A DNA stretch of 64,000 nt, from positions 113,733 to 177,732 of the forward strand of contig NZ_BAEO01000027.1 in NCBI RefSeq assembly GCF_000314995.1. Direction: 5' to 3'. The translations under genes were made by a program, and so were the position numbers. The notes under the pieces were generated by a model. It was given only the letters and a program-made list of their open reading frames with translations. It did no database searches and was not told where the DNA came from. Positions within the stretch are counted from its first letter, which is position 1. The number at the start of each line of letters is the position of its first letter. Shown here in pieces: positions 44,446 through 53,412 of the stretch. The DNA comes from Paraglaciecola arctica BSs20135. Lineage in GTDB: Bacteria > Pseudomonadota > Gammaproteobacteria > Enterobacterales > Alteromonadaceae.

Positions 44446-45624
44446 TTACCAATCGACCAAAGTATCAACTTCAGCATCGTAATCAACTCCAGATACGTCA
44501 AAACCAAATAATTTCAAAAATTCATGGTGATAACCCGCATAGTCACTTAATTCATGAAAATTCTCTTGAGTCACTTGATCCCATAAGGCTTTAATTTTCG
44601 CCTGAGTTTTATCATTGGTTTCTTTACTATTCATATATAAACGCCCTAGCTCATCCGTTTCTGGTTGTGCTTGGGTTAATTTATCAGTAAATAAATCATA
44701 TATTTGTTCGATACAACCTTGGTGTGTGCCTTCTTCTTTCATCACTTTATAAATAAGTGATATATATAAAGGCATCACCGGAATAGCCGAACTTGCTTGT
44801 GTCACTAAGGCTTTTAAAGAAGAAACATAAGCCTGCACATTTTTACTTGCCTTGGTTTTCACAATGGCAGCAGCAGCACGGTCTAAATCTTCTTTGGCTT
44901 TACCAATAGTCGCTTGACCATAGATTGGCCAAGTTAATTCTTTACCTACATAGGTATAAGCAGTGGTTTTGCAGTTGTCTGCTAATAAGTCTGCTTGATC
45001 CAGCGCTTCTAACCACAATTCCCAGTCTTCACCGCCCATGACTTTGATGGTTTGTTGAATTTCATCATCATTGGCCGGCTCTAGTGCAATCTCATGAATT
45101 AGGTTTTTATCGGTATCGTAGGTTTTGGTTTTATAAGCTTGACCCACAGGTTTTAAGGTCGACTTATAGACTTCACCTGTTTCAGGATCGGTTCTTCTTG
45201 GCGACGCTAGGCTATAGATGATTAAGTCTACTTTGCCCATATCGGCTTTTAAAGTATCGATTACTTGCTGTTTGAGTTCTTTTGAAAACGCATCACCATT
45301 TAATGTTTTTGCATACAATCCCACTGCAGAAGCTTTAGCATGAAACCCCGCGGTATTGTACCAACCAGCGGTACCGGTTTTACGTTCTGTAGGTGGTTTT
45401 TCAAAACACACACCTAAGGTATTAGCACCACCTGCAAATGCAGCAGTGATCCTAGAAGCCAGTCCATAACCAGTAGAACTGCCAATTACCAATACGTTTT
45501 TAGGCGCATTGCTCAGTGCTCCCTGAGCTTTAACATAATCAATTTGTTGTTGAACACTAGCCGCACATCCAACTGGGTGAGCATTAGTACAGATAAAGCC
45601 TCGAATTTTCGGCTTAACAATCAT
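44446..45624 (-). CDS. fabV: Enoyl-ACP reductase (NADH), FabV type
   Basis: FabV (392 aa) performs the last reduction of the fatty-acid elongation cycle and is naturally insensitive to triclosan. The N-terminal VKPKIRGFICTNAHPVGCAA is diagnostic, the nucleotide motif is VLVIGSSTGYGLASR, and the YSLASPRRTDPETGEVYKS stretch and AYTYVGKELTWPIY (with the active-site tyrosine/lysine region) follow. Stands alone with its own terminator. Confidence 0.95.
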   Translation of the reverse strand: MIVKPKIRGFICTNAHPVGCAASVQQQIDYVKAQGALSNAPKNVLVIGSSTGYGLASRITAAFAGGANTLGVCFEKPPTERKTGTAGWYNTAGFHAKASAVGLYAKTLNGDAFSKELKQQVIDTLKADMGKVDLIIYSLASPRRTDPETGEVYKSTLKPVGQAYKTKTYDTDKNLIHEIALEPANDDEIQQTIKVMGGEDWELWLEALDQADLLADNCKTTAYTYVGKELTWPIYGQATIGKAKEDLDRAAAAIVKTKASKNVQAYVSSLKALVTQASSAIPVMPLYISLIYKVMKEEGTHQGCIEQIYDLFTDKLTQAQPETDELGRLYMNSKETNDKTQAKIKALWDQVTQENFHELSDYAGYHHEFLKLFGFDVSGVDYDAEVDTLVDW

Positions 45625-45727
45625 AGTTACGTCCTATTTAAAAATTTCAACGCATTGTAATGCTACTCAGCGCTTAAACACATCTGAACAGCTAACAAAG
45701 TTACAAAGAGTTATTGGTATTTTCCAT

Positions 45728-46828
45728 TTATTGGATATCAATAGCACGATTTTTGTAATACTCAAACTCTGATATTTGATGGTATTTCATGACATTAGTT
45801 TGAAAATCAGAATAAGACTTATACACTTTCTTGAACATAGGGTCTGCGTCTGACTGTTCTTGCATTACCTCAATTGAAGCCTTTTTTAATGCCAGCATCA
45901 CATCTGCTGGCAGTGGGCGCATATCTACACCATGAGTTTCGACTAAAGCCTGCATGGCTGCATTGTTTGCGGCTGTATACTCATCCCACATATCTTGATT
46001 GACTGCGCGAGTGGCCACTTCAATGATAGCTTGTAAGTCATCTGGCAATGCTTCGAATGCTTGTTTGTTGACCATAAACTCCAAGGTCGCGCTTGGTTCA
46101 TGCCAACCAGAGTAATAATAATATTTGGCCGCTTTGTATAAACCAAAAGCTAAATCGTTATATGGTCCAACCCACTCGGTGGCGTCAATCGCGCCAGACT
46201 GTAGTGATGTAAATAACTCACCGCCAGTTAAAGCAACAGGAATGCCTCCTAGTTTTTTAAGTACTTCGCCACCTAATCCGGGTATGCGCATTTTTAGACC
46301 TTTGAGATCTTCAACACTATTGACTTCTTTTTTAAACCAACCCGCCATTTGCACCCCAGAATTTCCACCGGCAAAGGGGATCAAATTAAAAGGTGCATAT
46401 ATCTCACGCCATAATTCCATGCCACCACCATAGTGCAGCCATGCATTCATTTCGGTAGCGTTCATGCCAAAAGGAATAGCGGTAAAAATCTGTGATGCGG
46501 GTGCTTTTCCTTTCCAATAATAAGAGCCGGAATGGCCCATTTCAGCTGCTCCACTTGAAACTGTATCAAACACTTCAAAACCCGGCACCATTTGACCTGC
46601 ACCAAATACTTTGATTTTAAGGCGCCCGTTAGACATACGTTCGACATGTTTCGCAAAGGTTTCTGGTGCTTTACCTAATCCAGGAAAGTTTTTCGGCCAA
46701 GATGTTACCAGTTTCCATTCATAAGTTTGCTGTTCGACTTGGACGCTGGGTACGGTAGAAGATTGCTCGCCACAAGACAAAAGGAACATGCCAACTGTAA
46801 CCAAAACACATAACTGCAACAATTTCAT
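45728..46828 (-). CDS. TRAP transporter substrate-binding lipoprotein (DctP/TakP-like)
   Basis: This solute receptor of about 366 residues captures an organic acid for the DctQM permease. ATG at 46828 opens a lipoprotein signal (CVLVTVGMFLLSC, lipobox LLSC); a longer frame would overlap the permease gene. The mature part opens YEWKLVTSWPKNFPGLG and includes [18 protein letters not shown] with the binding arginine and SGAIDATEWVGPYND, like the 2-oxoacid/lactate-binding TakP group. Substrate is therefore probably an alpha-keto or hydroxy acid, by inference. Confidence 0.88.
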   Translation of the reverse strand: MKLLQLCVLVTVGMFLLSCGEQSSTVPSVQVEQQTYEWKLVTSWPKNFPGLGKAPETFAKHVERMSNGRLKIKVFGAGQMVPGFEVFDTVSSGAAEMGHSGSYYWKGKAPASQIFTAIPFGMNATEMNAWLHYGGGMELWREIYAPFNLIPFAGGNSGVQMAGWFKKEVNSVEDLKGLKMRIPGLGGEVLKKLGGIPVALTGGELFTSLQSGAIDATEWVGPYNDLAFGLYKAAKYYYYSGWHEPSATLEFMVNKQAFEALPDDLQAIIEVATRAVNQDMWDEYTAANNAAMQALVETHGVDMRPLPADVMLALKKASIEVMQEQSDADPMFKKVYKSYSDFQTNVMKYHQISEFEYYKNRAIDIQ

Positions 46829-46839
46829 ATATAGACTCT

Positions 46840-48201
46840 CTAAAGCAATGAAGGTAACCAAGTTACCAGATTTGGCCAAATGGCTAAACATGCTAACAAC
46901 AATAATTGTATGCCAATAAAGGGGGCAACCCCTCTGTAAATGTCCGATGTCTTCACTTCTGGTGGCGCCACGCCACGCAAATAGAATAAGGCAAAGCCAA
47001 AGGGCGGCGTTAAAAACGAAGTCTGTAGGTTAACGGCAATCATGATCCCTAACCAAATTGGGTCAACTCCCATAGCTAATAATACTGGAGCAACTAAAGG
47101 TACCACCACAAAGGTGATTTCGATAAAATCCAAGATAAAGCCAAGTAAAAATATCACTACCATCACTAATAACACTGCAGCAAATACACCGCCGGGTAAG
47201 TTAGCAAATAATTCTTCTATGAGTTCTTCACCACCAAAACCACGAAACACTAGTGAGAAAATTGACGCGCCAATTAGAATTAGAAACACCATAGATGTAA
47301 CTTTGGTGGTGGACATCATGACGTCTTTTAATTTCTGTAAATCTAGTTGTTTGTTGATTAATGCTAATATCAAAGATCCTGCGGCACCCACACCAGCCGC
47401 TTCAGTGGGTGTGGCGAAACCACCTAAAATCGAGCCAAGCACAGTCAAAATTAGTATAAGTGGTGGAAATAGCGCGGCAAAAAGCCCTATGTTAGAAATG
47501 GGGTCATCATGGAGGTTTTTATTGATGGACGAATCGATTTGTCGACTGGCAAAAATGAACACATAGAGTAAATACATGGCCACCAATAACATTCCTGGTA
47601 TTAATGCACCCACAAATAAATCGCCAACAGAGACTGATTCGGGTGAAAATACACCCATACTTAATTGTGCTTGTTGGAAGGAGCTAGATAACACGTCGCC
47701 CAACAAAACTAAGGCGATAGAAGGAGGAATTATTTGGCCTAAGGTACCTGTGGCACATATTGCTCCGCTGGCAAAAGAAGGGGAGTAGCCTTGTTTTAGC
47801 ATAGTCGGTAATGAAAGAAGACCCATAGTGACCACAGTTGCGCCGACTATTCCTGTGCTCGCTGCTAGTAACATGCCCACCAACACCACAGAAACAGCTA
47901 ACCCCGATTTTAAACGACCAAACACTTGGCCCATGGCAATCAGCAGGTTTTCTGCTACTCGAGATTTTTCTAACATCACCCCCATAAATACAAATAAGGG
48001 CACTGCAATCAGTGTTTGGTTAGAAATTATTCCAAATAAGCGACTCGGCACAGCTTGTAAATAAGAAGTGTCGAACACACCAAAAAAGGCACCAATACCA
48101 GCAAAAATTAATGCTGTACCCGCTAGCGAATAAGCAACTGGGTAGCCTAACAATAATACCAGACAGACAGCTAAAAACATCAACAGCGAGAGGTATTCCA
48201 T
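46840..48201 (-). CDS. TRAP transporter large permease (DctM)
   Basis: This 453-residue protein with about twelve helices is the ion-coupled channel of the TRAP system. Typical features: GTLGQIIPPSIALVLLGDV, a glycine-rich GGFATPTEAAGVGAAGSLIL, and LTPPFGFALFYLRGVAP near the end. It overlaps the small permease gene by one base and precedes dctP by 11, so the order is Q-M-P in one operon. Confidence 0.93.
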   Translation of the reverse strand: MEYLSLLMFLAVCLVLLLGYPVAYSLAGTALIFAGIGAFFGVFDTSYLQAVPSRLFGIISNQTLIAVPLFVFMGVMLEKSRVAENLLIAMGQVFGRLKSGLAVSVVLVGMLLAASTGIVGATVVTMGLLSLPTMLKQGYSPSFASGAICATGTLGQIIPPSIALVLLGDVLSSSFQQAQLSMGVFSPESVSVGDLFVGALIPGMLLVAMYLLYVFIFASRQIDSSINKNLHDDPISNIGLFAALFPPLILILTVLGSILGGFATPTEAAGVGAAGSLILALINKQLDLQKLKDVMMSTTKVTSMVFLILIGASIFSLVFRGFGGEELIEELFANLPGGVFAAVLLVMVVIFLLGFILDFIEITFVVVPLVAPVLLAMGVDPIWLGIMIAVNLQTSFLTPPFGFALFYLRGVAPPEVKTSDIYRGVAPFIGIQLLLLACLAIWPNLVTWLPSLL

Positions 48202-48758
48202 TATTTGGCCACCGCTTTGTTGGTGTATTTTTGTTGTGAAATTTTTAGAATGTTTCGTATGACTTCAGCTATACCCTGCAAGACCATAGTAAATGCAAAG
48301 ACTAGGATTAAACTTTTCAACAAAAATACCCCGGGGATCCCTCCGGCTGCTTGAGAGTCTTCCAAAATTCTCCAAGCTGACATGACGTAATCAAAACTGA
48401 TGAAAAAAATAAACAGATTCACTGGCATTAATAATACTAAACTACCAAAAATATCTACCTTGGCTTGTTTTTGTGGCGTGAAACCTCGGTAAAATATGTC
48501 AACTCGCACATGCTCATTGACCCGTAAAGTATGAGCAGCACCCACTAAAAAAACCACGCCATGAAGGTACATCACAGATTCTTGCATGGCAATCCAGCCC
48601 ATGTTAAATCCGTATCTGAGCACCACAATTAAAAACGTCAACAACACCATAAAAAGGGTAAACCAACTGATCAATTGACATAAAATGTGATGAAAAGAAT
48701 CGATTTTTTTCTGCCATAAAGCAGCCTTGGGCGAAAAGAGAGCGTGGTTTAACAGCAT
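48201..48758 (-). CDS. TRAP transporter small permease (DctQ)
   Basis: This 185-residue protein has four helices (ISWFTLFMVLLTFLIVVLRY, YLHGVVFLVGAAHTLR, FGSLVLLMPVNLFIFFISF and ILVFAFTMVLQGIAEVI). The E-S-V-M-Y-L-H-G-V element and RVDIFYRGF are typical of DctQ. First gene of the TRAP operon. Confidence 0.9.
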   Translation of the reverse strand: MLLNHALFSPKAALWQKKIDSFHHILCQLISWFTLFMVLLTFLIVVLRYGFNMGWIAMQESVMYLHGVVFLVGAAHTLRVNEHVRVDIFYRGFTPQKQAKVDIFGSLVLLMPVNLFIFFISFDYVMSAWRILEDSQAAGGIPGVFLLKSLILVFAFTMVLQGIAEVIRNILKISQQKYTNKAVAK

Positions 48759-48821
48759 AGTTGTTTCTTATTGTTATCAAAGCTGATTAAGTAAAGTTGC
48801 AAGCTGGAAAGACTATCAGAC

Positions 48822-49136
48822 TTATTGCTTCGAGCCACCCAAACAATTAGGAGACTGTGGAAATTCACCAAATAGATCTTTCCACTCCTCCTGAGTATAG
48901 GTATGTAATGCCAGCGCATGGATGTCGTTTGCCAGTTCATCTTTTAACACTGAATTCACTGCTCTATGTCTTTTTATTAAACGCTCACCACTGAAGGCAG
49001 GCGTGACAATCACCACCTTAAAATGACTTTCGGAACCTTCAGGCACGTTGTGCTTAAAGCTTTCATTGATCACCTGCAAATGTTCTGGGTTAAAGTGACT
49101 CAGTAGCTTTTTTTCAATGTTATTTTGAATATTCAT
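48822..49136 (-). CDS. bolA: BolA family protein
   Basis: This 104-residue protein has the BolA fold: [20 protein letters not shown] with the conserved histidine, then [22 protein letters not shown] and [12 protein letters not shown]. BolA proteins partner monothiol glutaredoxins in iron-sulfur trafficking and affect morphology and stress responses. Monocistronic as far as visible. Confidence 0.92.
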   Translation of the reverse strand: MNIQNNIEKKLLSHFNPEHLQVINESFKHNVPEGSESHFKVVIVTPAFSGERLIKRHRAVNSVLKDELANDIHALALHTYTQEEWKDLFGEFPQSPNCLGGSKQ

Positions 49137-49262
49137 TTGTTGTCCAAGACCAATATTTCAGTTCGTTTTATCAGGCTAATTTTAGCCGCTAAAACAAATG
49201 AGAAATATAAAAATTTACAAGTTCCATAGGTAGATCATAACTCATTGGGCGTTCACGATATA

Positions 49263-49883
49263 TTATTTGTTATGGATATATCTAAATGTCAGATTGATCC
49301 TAGGGGCCAGTGTTTTTTTGCTTTTAGCAATACCATGTTGCCAACACTTTTGGGTTGCTCCGCGCATCAGCAATAAGCTACCGTCTGCTAGCGGTACCCT
49401 AACCTTAGTTTTATTTTTATTGTGATAAAAATCCAAATTGCGTACTGCACCAAAGCTTACTGAGGCAATTACAGGTTGCTGACCTAGTTCTGGCTCATTG
49501 TCTGCGTGGCGCCCCATGCCGTCCTGACCGTGACGATAAAAGTTAGCTAAGACTGAGTTAAAATGACTGTTGCTGGCGTTTTCACATCTTTGTTTAAGCG
49601 CTAGTAAAATAGGGTTCCAAGGTAGCGGATGCATGGTCAAATTTGAATATTGATAGCCCGCTTGCTCGTCGCCATACCATGCTTGTAATCTTGGAACGTC
49701 AAAGGTTTTCCCGTATATGGTAATTTGCTCTTGTCGCCATTCTAAGGACTCTTGGAGAGAGCGCATTATTGCACTTGTCTCTAGTGGTGGAATAAAATGG
49801 GGATAATATTTTAGGTCTGCATCAGGCATATCCAGCTGTATAGGCGTGTTATCATATTGTAATTCAAACAGTGACTGCTGCAT
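49263..49883 (-). CDS. alkB: AlkB-like 2-oxoglutarate/Fe(II) dioxygenase
   Basis: This 206-residue enzyme would reverse alkylation damage in DNA or RNA. The iron ligands are seen in GRHADNEPELG (HxD) and CWQHGIAKSK, the 2-oxoglutarate arginines in PRINLTFR. It resembles the short AlkB/ALKBH2-3-like type (with IYGKTFDVPRLQAWYGD substrate loop). Divergent from rlmG with 22 bases between start codons. Confidence 0.88.
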   Translation of the reverse strand: MQQSLFELQYDNTPIQLDMPDADLKYYPHFIPPLETSAIMRSLQESLEWRQEQITIYGKTFDVPRLQAWYGDEQAGYQYSNLTMHPLPWNPILLALKQRCENASNSHFNSVLANFYRHGQDGMGRHADNEPELGQQPVIASVSFGAVRNLDFYHNKNKTKVRVPLADGSLLLMRGATQKCWQHGIAKSKKTLAPRINLTFRYIHNK

Positions 49884-49905
49884 AACCCATCAAATTTGGA
49901 CAAAA

Positions 49906-51063
49906 ATGAACACTAGTTTAACGCTTCTAGACAGAAATTTGCAGTTAGTTAGATACCCGCAAAATTTGCAACATCCAAGTTGGCAGGCATGGGATGCAGC
50001 GGATGAATATCTGATTGACTATGTTGAACAAAATTTTCCCAAGCTAACAAATGTATCGATCAGTATTTACAACGATGATTTTGGTGCCTTAGCTTGCTGG
50101 TTTGCGGCTTTAAAGCCTATATGGGTGACCGATTCTTATGTGGCTAAACAATCTTGTTTAATAAATCTGCAGGAAAACAATATTTCAGAAGAATTAGTGA
50201 CATTTCACGATTCTGTGACAGTAATAGATGTTAAAGCCGAACTTGTTTTACTTAAAGTGCCTAAAACCACGGCTTTACTTGAGCAACAGTTGATTGACTT
50301 ACAAGCCCGAGTTTCACCCACTACTACAGTGATCGCCGCAGGTAAGGCTACGCTTATTCACAAATCTACTTTGGCGTTATTCGAAAAATATTTAGGTACC
50401 ACTACTACTTCATTGGCCAAGAAAAAAGCACGTTTAATATTTTGCCAGCCTGCAGGTAATAAAGTCCACTCAAGCCCTTATCCGAGTATTTGGTATACTG
50501 AAAGCCCAAGGTTTGAAATTAACAATTTGGCTAATGTTTTTGCTCGTCAGCAATTGGATATTGGTGCCAGATTTATGCTTGAACATTTATCCAAATTGCC
50601 GAACCTAGAAAATAAAACTGTTATAGATTTAGGTTGCGGAAATGGTGTGCTGGGTCTGCATATCCTCAATCAAAAACAACAAACCAAGGTGGTTTTTGTT
50701 GATGAATCTTATATGGCTGTCGCGTCTGCTAAACAAAACGTTTTGGCTAACTTGCCAGAACAAGAGGAGAAAGCAGAATTTATTGTGAGCAATTGTTTGG
50801 ACGACTTCAGCAAAAATTCTAGCTCTACCGAAGTTGATTTAGTGATATGTAATCCGCCTTTTCACCAACAAAATACTATTACTGATCATATCGCTTGGCA
50901 GATGTTTAAAGATGCTCAGGCTTTGCTTAAAAAGGGCGGTCAGTTATTTGTGGTAGGCAATAGGCACTTAGATTACCCGAATAAACTTAAAAGATTGTTT
51001 GGCAATGTTACAACAGTTGCAACTAATCAAAAATTCAGTATTTTGTCTGCTAGCAAACGTTAG
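49906..51063 (+). CDS. rlmG: 23S rRNA (guanine(1835)-N2)-methyltransferase
   Basis: RlmG (385 aa) methylates G1835 of 23S rRNA. It has the duplicated RsmC-like layout: a degenerate N-terminal domain (DAADEYLIDYVEQNFPKL) and a catalytic C-terminal domain with DLGCGNGVLGLHIL and NPPFHQ. ATG at 49906 fits the family N-terminus (LQLVRYP); earlier in-frame codons would run into alkB. Confidence 0.93.
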   Translation: MNTSLTLLDRNLQLVRYPQNLQHPSWQAWDAADEYLIDYVEQNFPKLTNVSISIYNDDFGALACWFAALKPIWVTDSYVAKQSCLINLQENNISEELVTFHDSVTVIDVKAELVLLKVPKTTALLEQQLIDLQARVSPTTTVIAAGKATLIHKSTLALFEKYLGTTTTSLAKKKARLIFCQPAGNKVHSSPYPSIWYTESPRFEINNLANVFARQQLDIGARFMLEHLSKLPNLENKTVIDLGCGNGVLGLHILNQKQQTKVVFVDESYMAVASAKQNVLANLPEQEEKAEFIVSNCLDDFSKNSSSTEVDLVICNPPFHQQNTITDHIAWQMFKDAQALLKKGGQLFVVGNRHLDYPNKLKRLFGNVTTVATNQKFSILSASKR

Positions 51064-51080
51064 TCTTTAGGAATATTTCA

Positions 51081-51680
51081 ATGTTAAAAACACTTTTTGT
51101 CGCCTATCTTGTTATCGCTTCAACTCTGACTTTTGCGAAAGCTAAAGATGATGGTTCACAAATTCAACCCGACAATTATTATCCTCGTGTGAAAATGGTC
51201 ACTAGTATGGGGGATATCATTGTTGAATTAGATCGTTCTAGAGCGCCGATCACGGTTAATAATTTCTTACGTTATGTGGATAAGCGCAGTTACGAAGACA
51301 CCATTTTCCATCGCATAGTGCCTGAATTTGTGGTGCAAGGTGGCGGTTATGATACCAATTTTGTAGAAAAACCGTCGTTTGGGAAAATTTTTAACGAGTC
51401 TGGCAATGGCTTAAAAAATCAGATGTACAATATCACTATGGCAAGACAAGACGACCCACACTCTGCCACTCGTCAGTTTTTCTTCAATATGAGTAATAAC
51501 GACAGCCTCAATCCCGGCAGAAACTGGGGTTACACAGCTTTTGGCTCAGTGGTAGAAGGTTATGAAGTGTTAGATAAAATGGCTGAGGTCAAAACTGATT
51601 TTGATCCTAAGTATGGCTGGTCAGACGTACCGGTAGAGCAAGTGATTTTGCTAAAGGTGATAGTACTGCCTCCTGTTTAA
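51081..51680 (+). CDS. ppiA: Periplasmic peptidyl-prolyl isomerase (cyclophilin)
   Basis: This 199-residue cyclophilin has a signal peptide (LFVAYLVIASTLTFAKAKD). The catalytic region is FHRIVPEFVVQGGGYD, with MARQDDPHSATRQFFFNMSNN and NWGYTAFGSVVEGYEVLD completing the PpiA/PpiB signature. It assists folding of exported proteins. Follows rlmG by 17 bases. Confidence 0.9.
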   Translation: MLKTLFVAYLVIASTLTFAKAKDDGSQIQPDNYYPRVKMVTSMGDIIVELDRSRAPITVNNFLRYVDKRSYEDTIFHRIVPEFVVQGGGYDTNFVEKPSFGKIFNESGNGLKNQMYNITMARQDDPHSATRQFFFNMSNNDSLNPGRNWGYTAFGSVVEGYEVLDKMAEVKTDFDPKYGWSDVPVEQVILLKVIVLPPV

Positions 51681-51759
51681 TCTAACGATTTAATGTAAAA
51701 CTTTTTAATATTAATGGGAAGCGACACTGTTTGCAGTGTAATCTTCCCAATTGTTCATT

Positions 51760-52272
51760 TTATGTTTGGGTAAGCTCAAACAGTTTTACTTCTTCTATAT
51801 CATCTTTTAGGCGTATCAATCCCTTATAATTAAAGCCTAATTTTTCTAGTAAATTTATAGACTTCAAATTATCGACTGAAGTTATCCCGAGCACTTTTTG
51901 AACGACTTTTCGCTCATAAGCATCCACTAAAACTAGTTTGGCTGCTTCTAAAGCTAGTCCCCTCTCTCGATATTGCGGCAAAAATGCGAACCCTAGATCT
52001 GGGTGGTCCAATTCTGCTCGCTTCAATACCCCGCATAATCCTATAGGTCTTTTTAATGAGATAGATTCAACGAGTAATAAACCAAACCCATATTGTTGAT
52101 ACATGCTTTGTGGTCCCTGTTGTATATAAGTAATGGCATCCTGCTCATTTTTTACACCACGATCGCCTATATATTTTAAAAAATCGGGGTCGTTCAACAG
52201 TTCAACAATAAATTTCGTATCTCTTATTGTTAGCTTTCTTAGTTTTAATTTTTCAGATGTAAGGGTTTTCAT
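51760..52272 (-). CDS. GNAT acetyltransferase, RimJ/RimL-like
   Basis: This 170-residue enzyme opens LTSEKLKLRKLTIRDTKFIV and has the GNAT loop QYRERGLALEAAKLVLVDAY plus VDNLKSINLLEKLGFNYKGL. The arrangement matches the 'GNAT_3' group to which RimJ/RimL belong. Substrate unknown. Its start overlaps the preceding gene's stop by four bases. Confidence 0.85.
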   Translation of the reverse strand: MKTLTSEKLKLRKLTIRDTKFIVELLNDPDFLKYIGDRGVKNEQDAITYIQQGPQSMYQQYGFGLLLVESISLKRPIGLCGVLKRAELDHPDLGFAFLPQYRERGLALEAAKLVLVDAYERKVVQKVLGITSVDNLKSINLLEKLGFNYKGLIRLKDDIEEVKLFELTQT

Positions 52273-52913
52273 AGAATGGTTTCTTTTCGATATTGCAAAA
52301 CTTGTAGTGACGCTAAGAGTTGATCAATTTGTTGGTGTTGCTGTTGGTTGACCTGCGCCGCCCTAACGTAGCGAGAGTTGCTGCGGTCGTTTATCCAGCC
52401 ATGCTGCCAGAAATGGGTGTTTAGGATAAAGTTTGCCGCAAAATTTTCGATTCCCATATCAAAACAACCTACAAGGCAGGTGTCTAAGTAGGTTTGATAG
52501 ATGGGGTAGTGAATGTTGGCTGGTATTTTATGTTGGTTGGCACATATCCATATTTTGTGGTTATTTGGGTTAGCGCGAATTTTGTCCAGCTCAACCTGTA
52601 CCAATGGAGACTCTTGGGCTGCCTCTATTCTGGAATAGTCAACCTCAATAAATTGATAGTCCTGTTCGCGGTTGCGCAGCTCAGGTGATATTTGTTCTAT
52701 TGGTAACAGCACGCCATTCAAATGGGAAGATACATCATGACTCACGCCCAAACAGGTTTGTAGGTCTTCTAAACCTCTTGCTAACCATTCCCGCCGCCAT
52801 CCATGGGCAATAATGGGCAAATTCGGGCAGAATATATTTGAATAACGTGAACGACTATCATGGCTGAGTAAACTGCCATATCCCACTAGGTAGTGTTTTT
52901 GTCTAACTGACAT
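52269..52913 (-). CDS. Gamma-glutamylcyclotransferase-like protein
   Basis: This 214-residue protein starts with the fold's substrate loop LVGYGSLLSHDSR (family YGS motif) and has SPLVQVELDKIRA and NPNNHKIWICANQ further on. It resembles AIG2/GGCT-like proteins, though the catalytic glutamate is not obvious to me, so enzymatic activity is uncertain. ATG at 52913 is chosen; a TTG at 52925 also lies in frame. Overlaps both neighbours, so the three genes form an operon. Confidence 0.6.
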   Translation of the reverse strand: MSVRQKHYLVGYGSLLSHDSRSRYSNIFCPNLPIIAHGWRREWLARGLEDLQTCLGVSHDVSSHLNGVLLPIEQISPELRNREQDYQFIEVDYSRIEAAQESPLVQVELDKIRANPNNHKIWICANQHKIPANIHYPIYQTYLDTCLVGCFDMGIENFAANFILNTHFWQHGWINDRSNSRYVRAAQVNQQQHQQIDQLLASLQVLQYRKETIL

Positions 52914-53343
52914 ACAACTGCACAATGACTAAAGCAATTAAAATCACATAGGGGTAAGCAACAGTAGGTTTTAGTGATTGTTTGATATATTCGCAAAGCA
53001 AACTAATGGCGCTGGGCCTAGCTTGGTTCCATACAAGGTTAAATTGCATGCCCAGTTGTGAAGTTTGAGCTTGGGTCGAATCTGAGTGGTTCTGTATTGC
53101 TTGTTCGACAACTTCAAGGCGTTGTCCGATCCTGTTTTGAAAGGTTTTCCAAATTCCGTCTTGAAGCCACAAAATAGCAACTATCAATAATGACCATATA
53201 GCTGCATGTAAAGCAAAAACCAATATACAGCAGACTAAAATACTAAAAAGTTTGATGCCTAAAGAACACTTTTCATAACTATCATATTGGGTTTGTAGGG
53301 TGACCCATTCAGTTTGTAATATAGATATTTGTACATCAGGCAT
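52903..53343 (-). CDS. Hypothetical membrane protein
   Basis: This 146-residue protein has a central hydrophobic hairpin (LFSILVCCILVFALHAAIWSL...IVAILWL), an amphipathic stretch (NRIGQRLEVVEQAIQNH) and a C-terminal helix (YPYVILIALVIVQLYV). Not recognised. It is first in the operon with the GGCT-like and GNAT genes. Confidence 0.6.
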   Translation of the reverse strand: MPDVQISILQTEWVTLQTQYDSYEKCSLGIKLFSILVCCILVFALHAAIWSLLIVAILWLQDGIWKTFQNRIGQRLEVVEQAIQNHSDSTQAQTSQLGMQFNLVWNQARPSAISLLCEYIKQSLKPTVAYPYVILIALVIVQLYVS

Positions 53344-53412
53344 AGTGTGTTCATTGACCTTTAAGGTGTTAAGTTGAAAATCAGGTAATAGGTAATTTTT
53401 ATAAATGAATTG

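Noticed and set aside
46829..46891. Longer start for the TRAP binding protein
   Set aside because: It would overlap dctM and hide the lipoprotein signal that begins at 46828.
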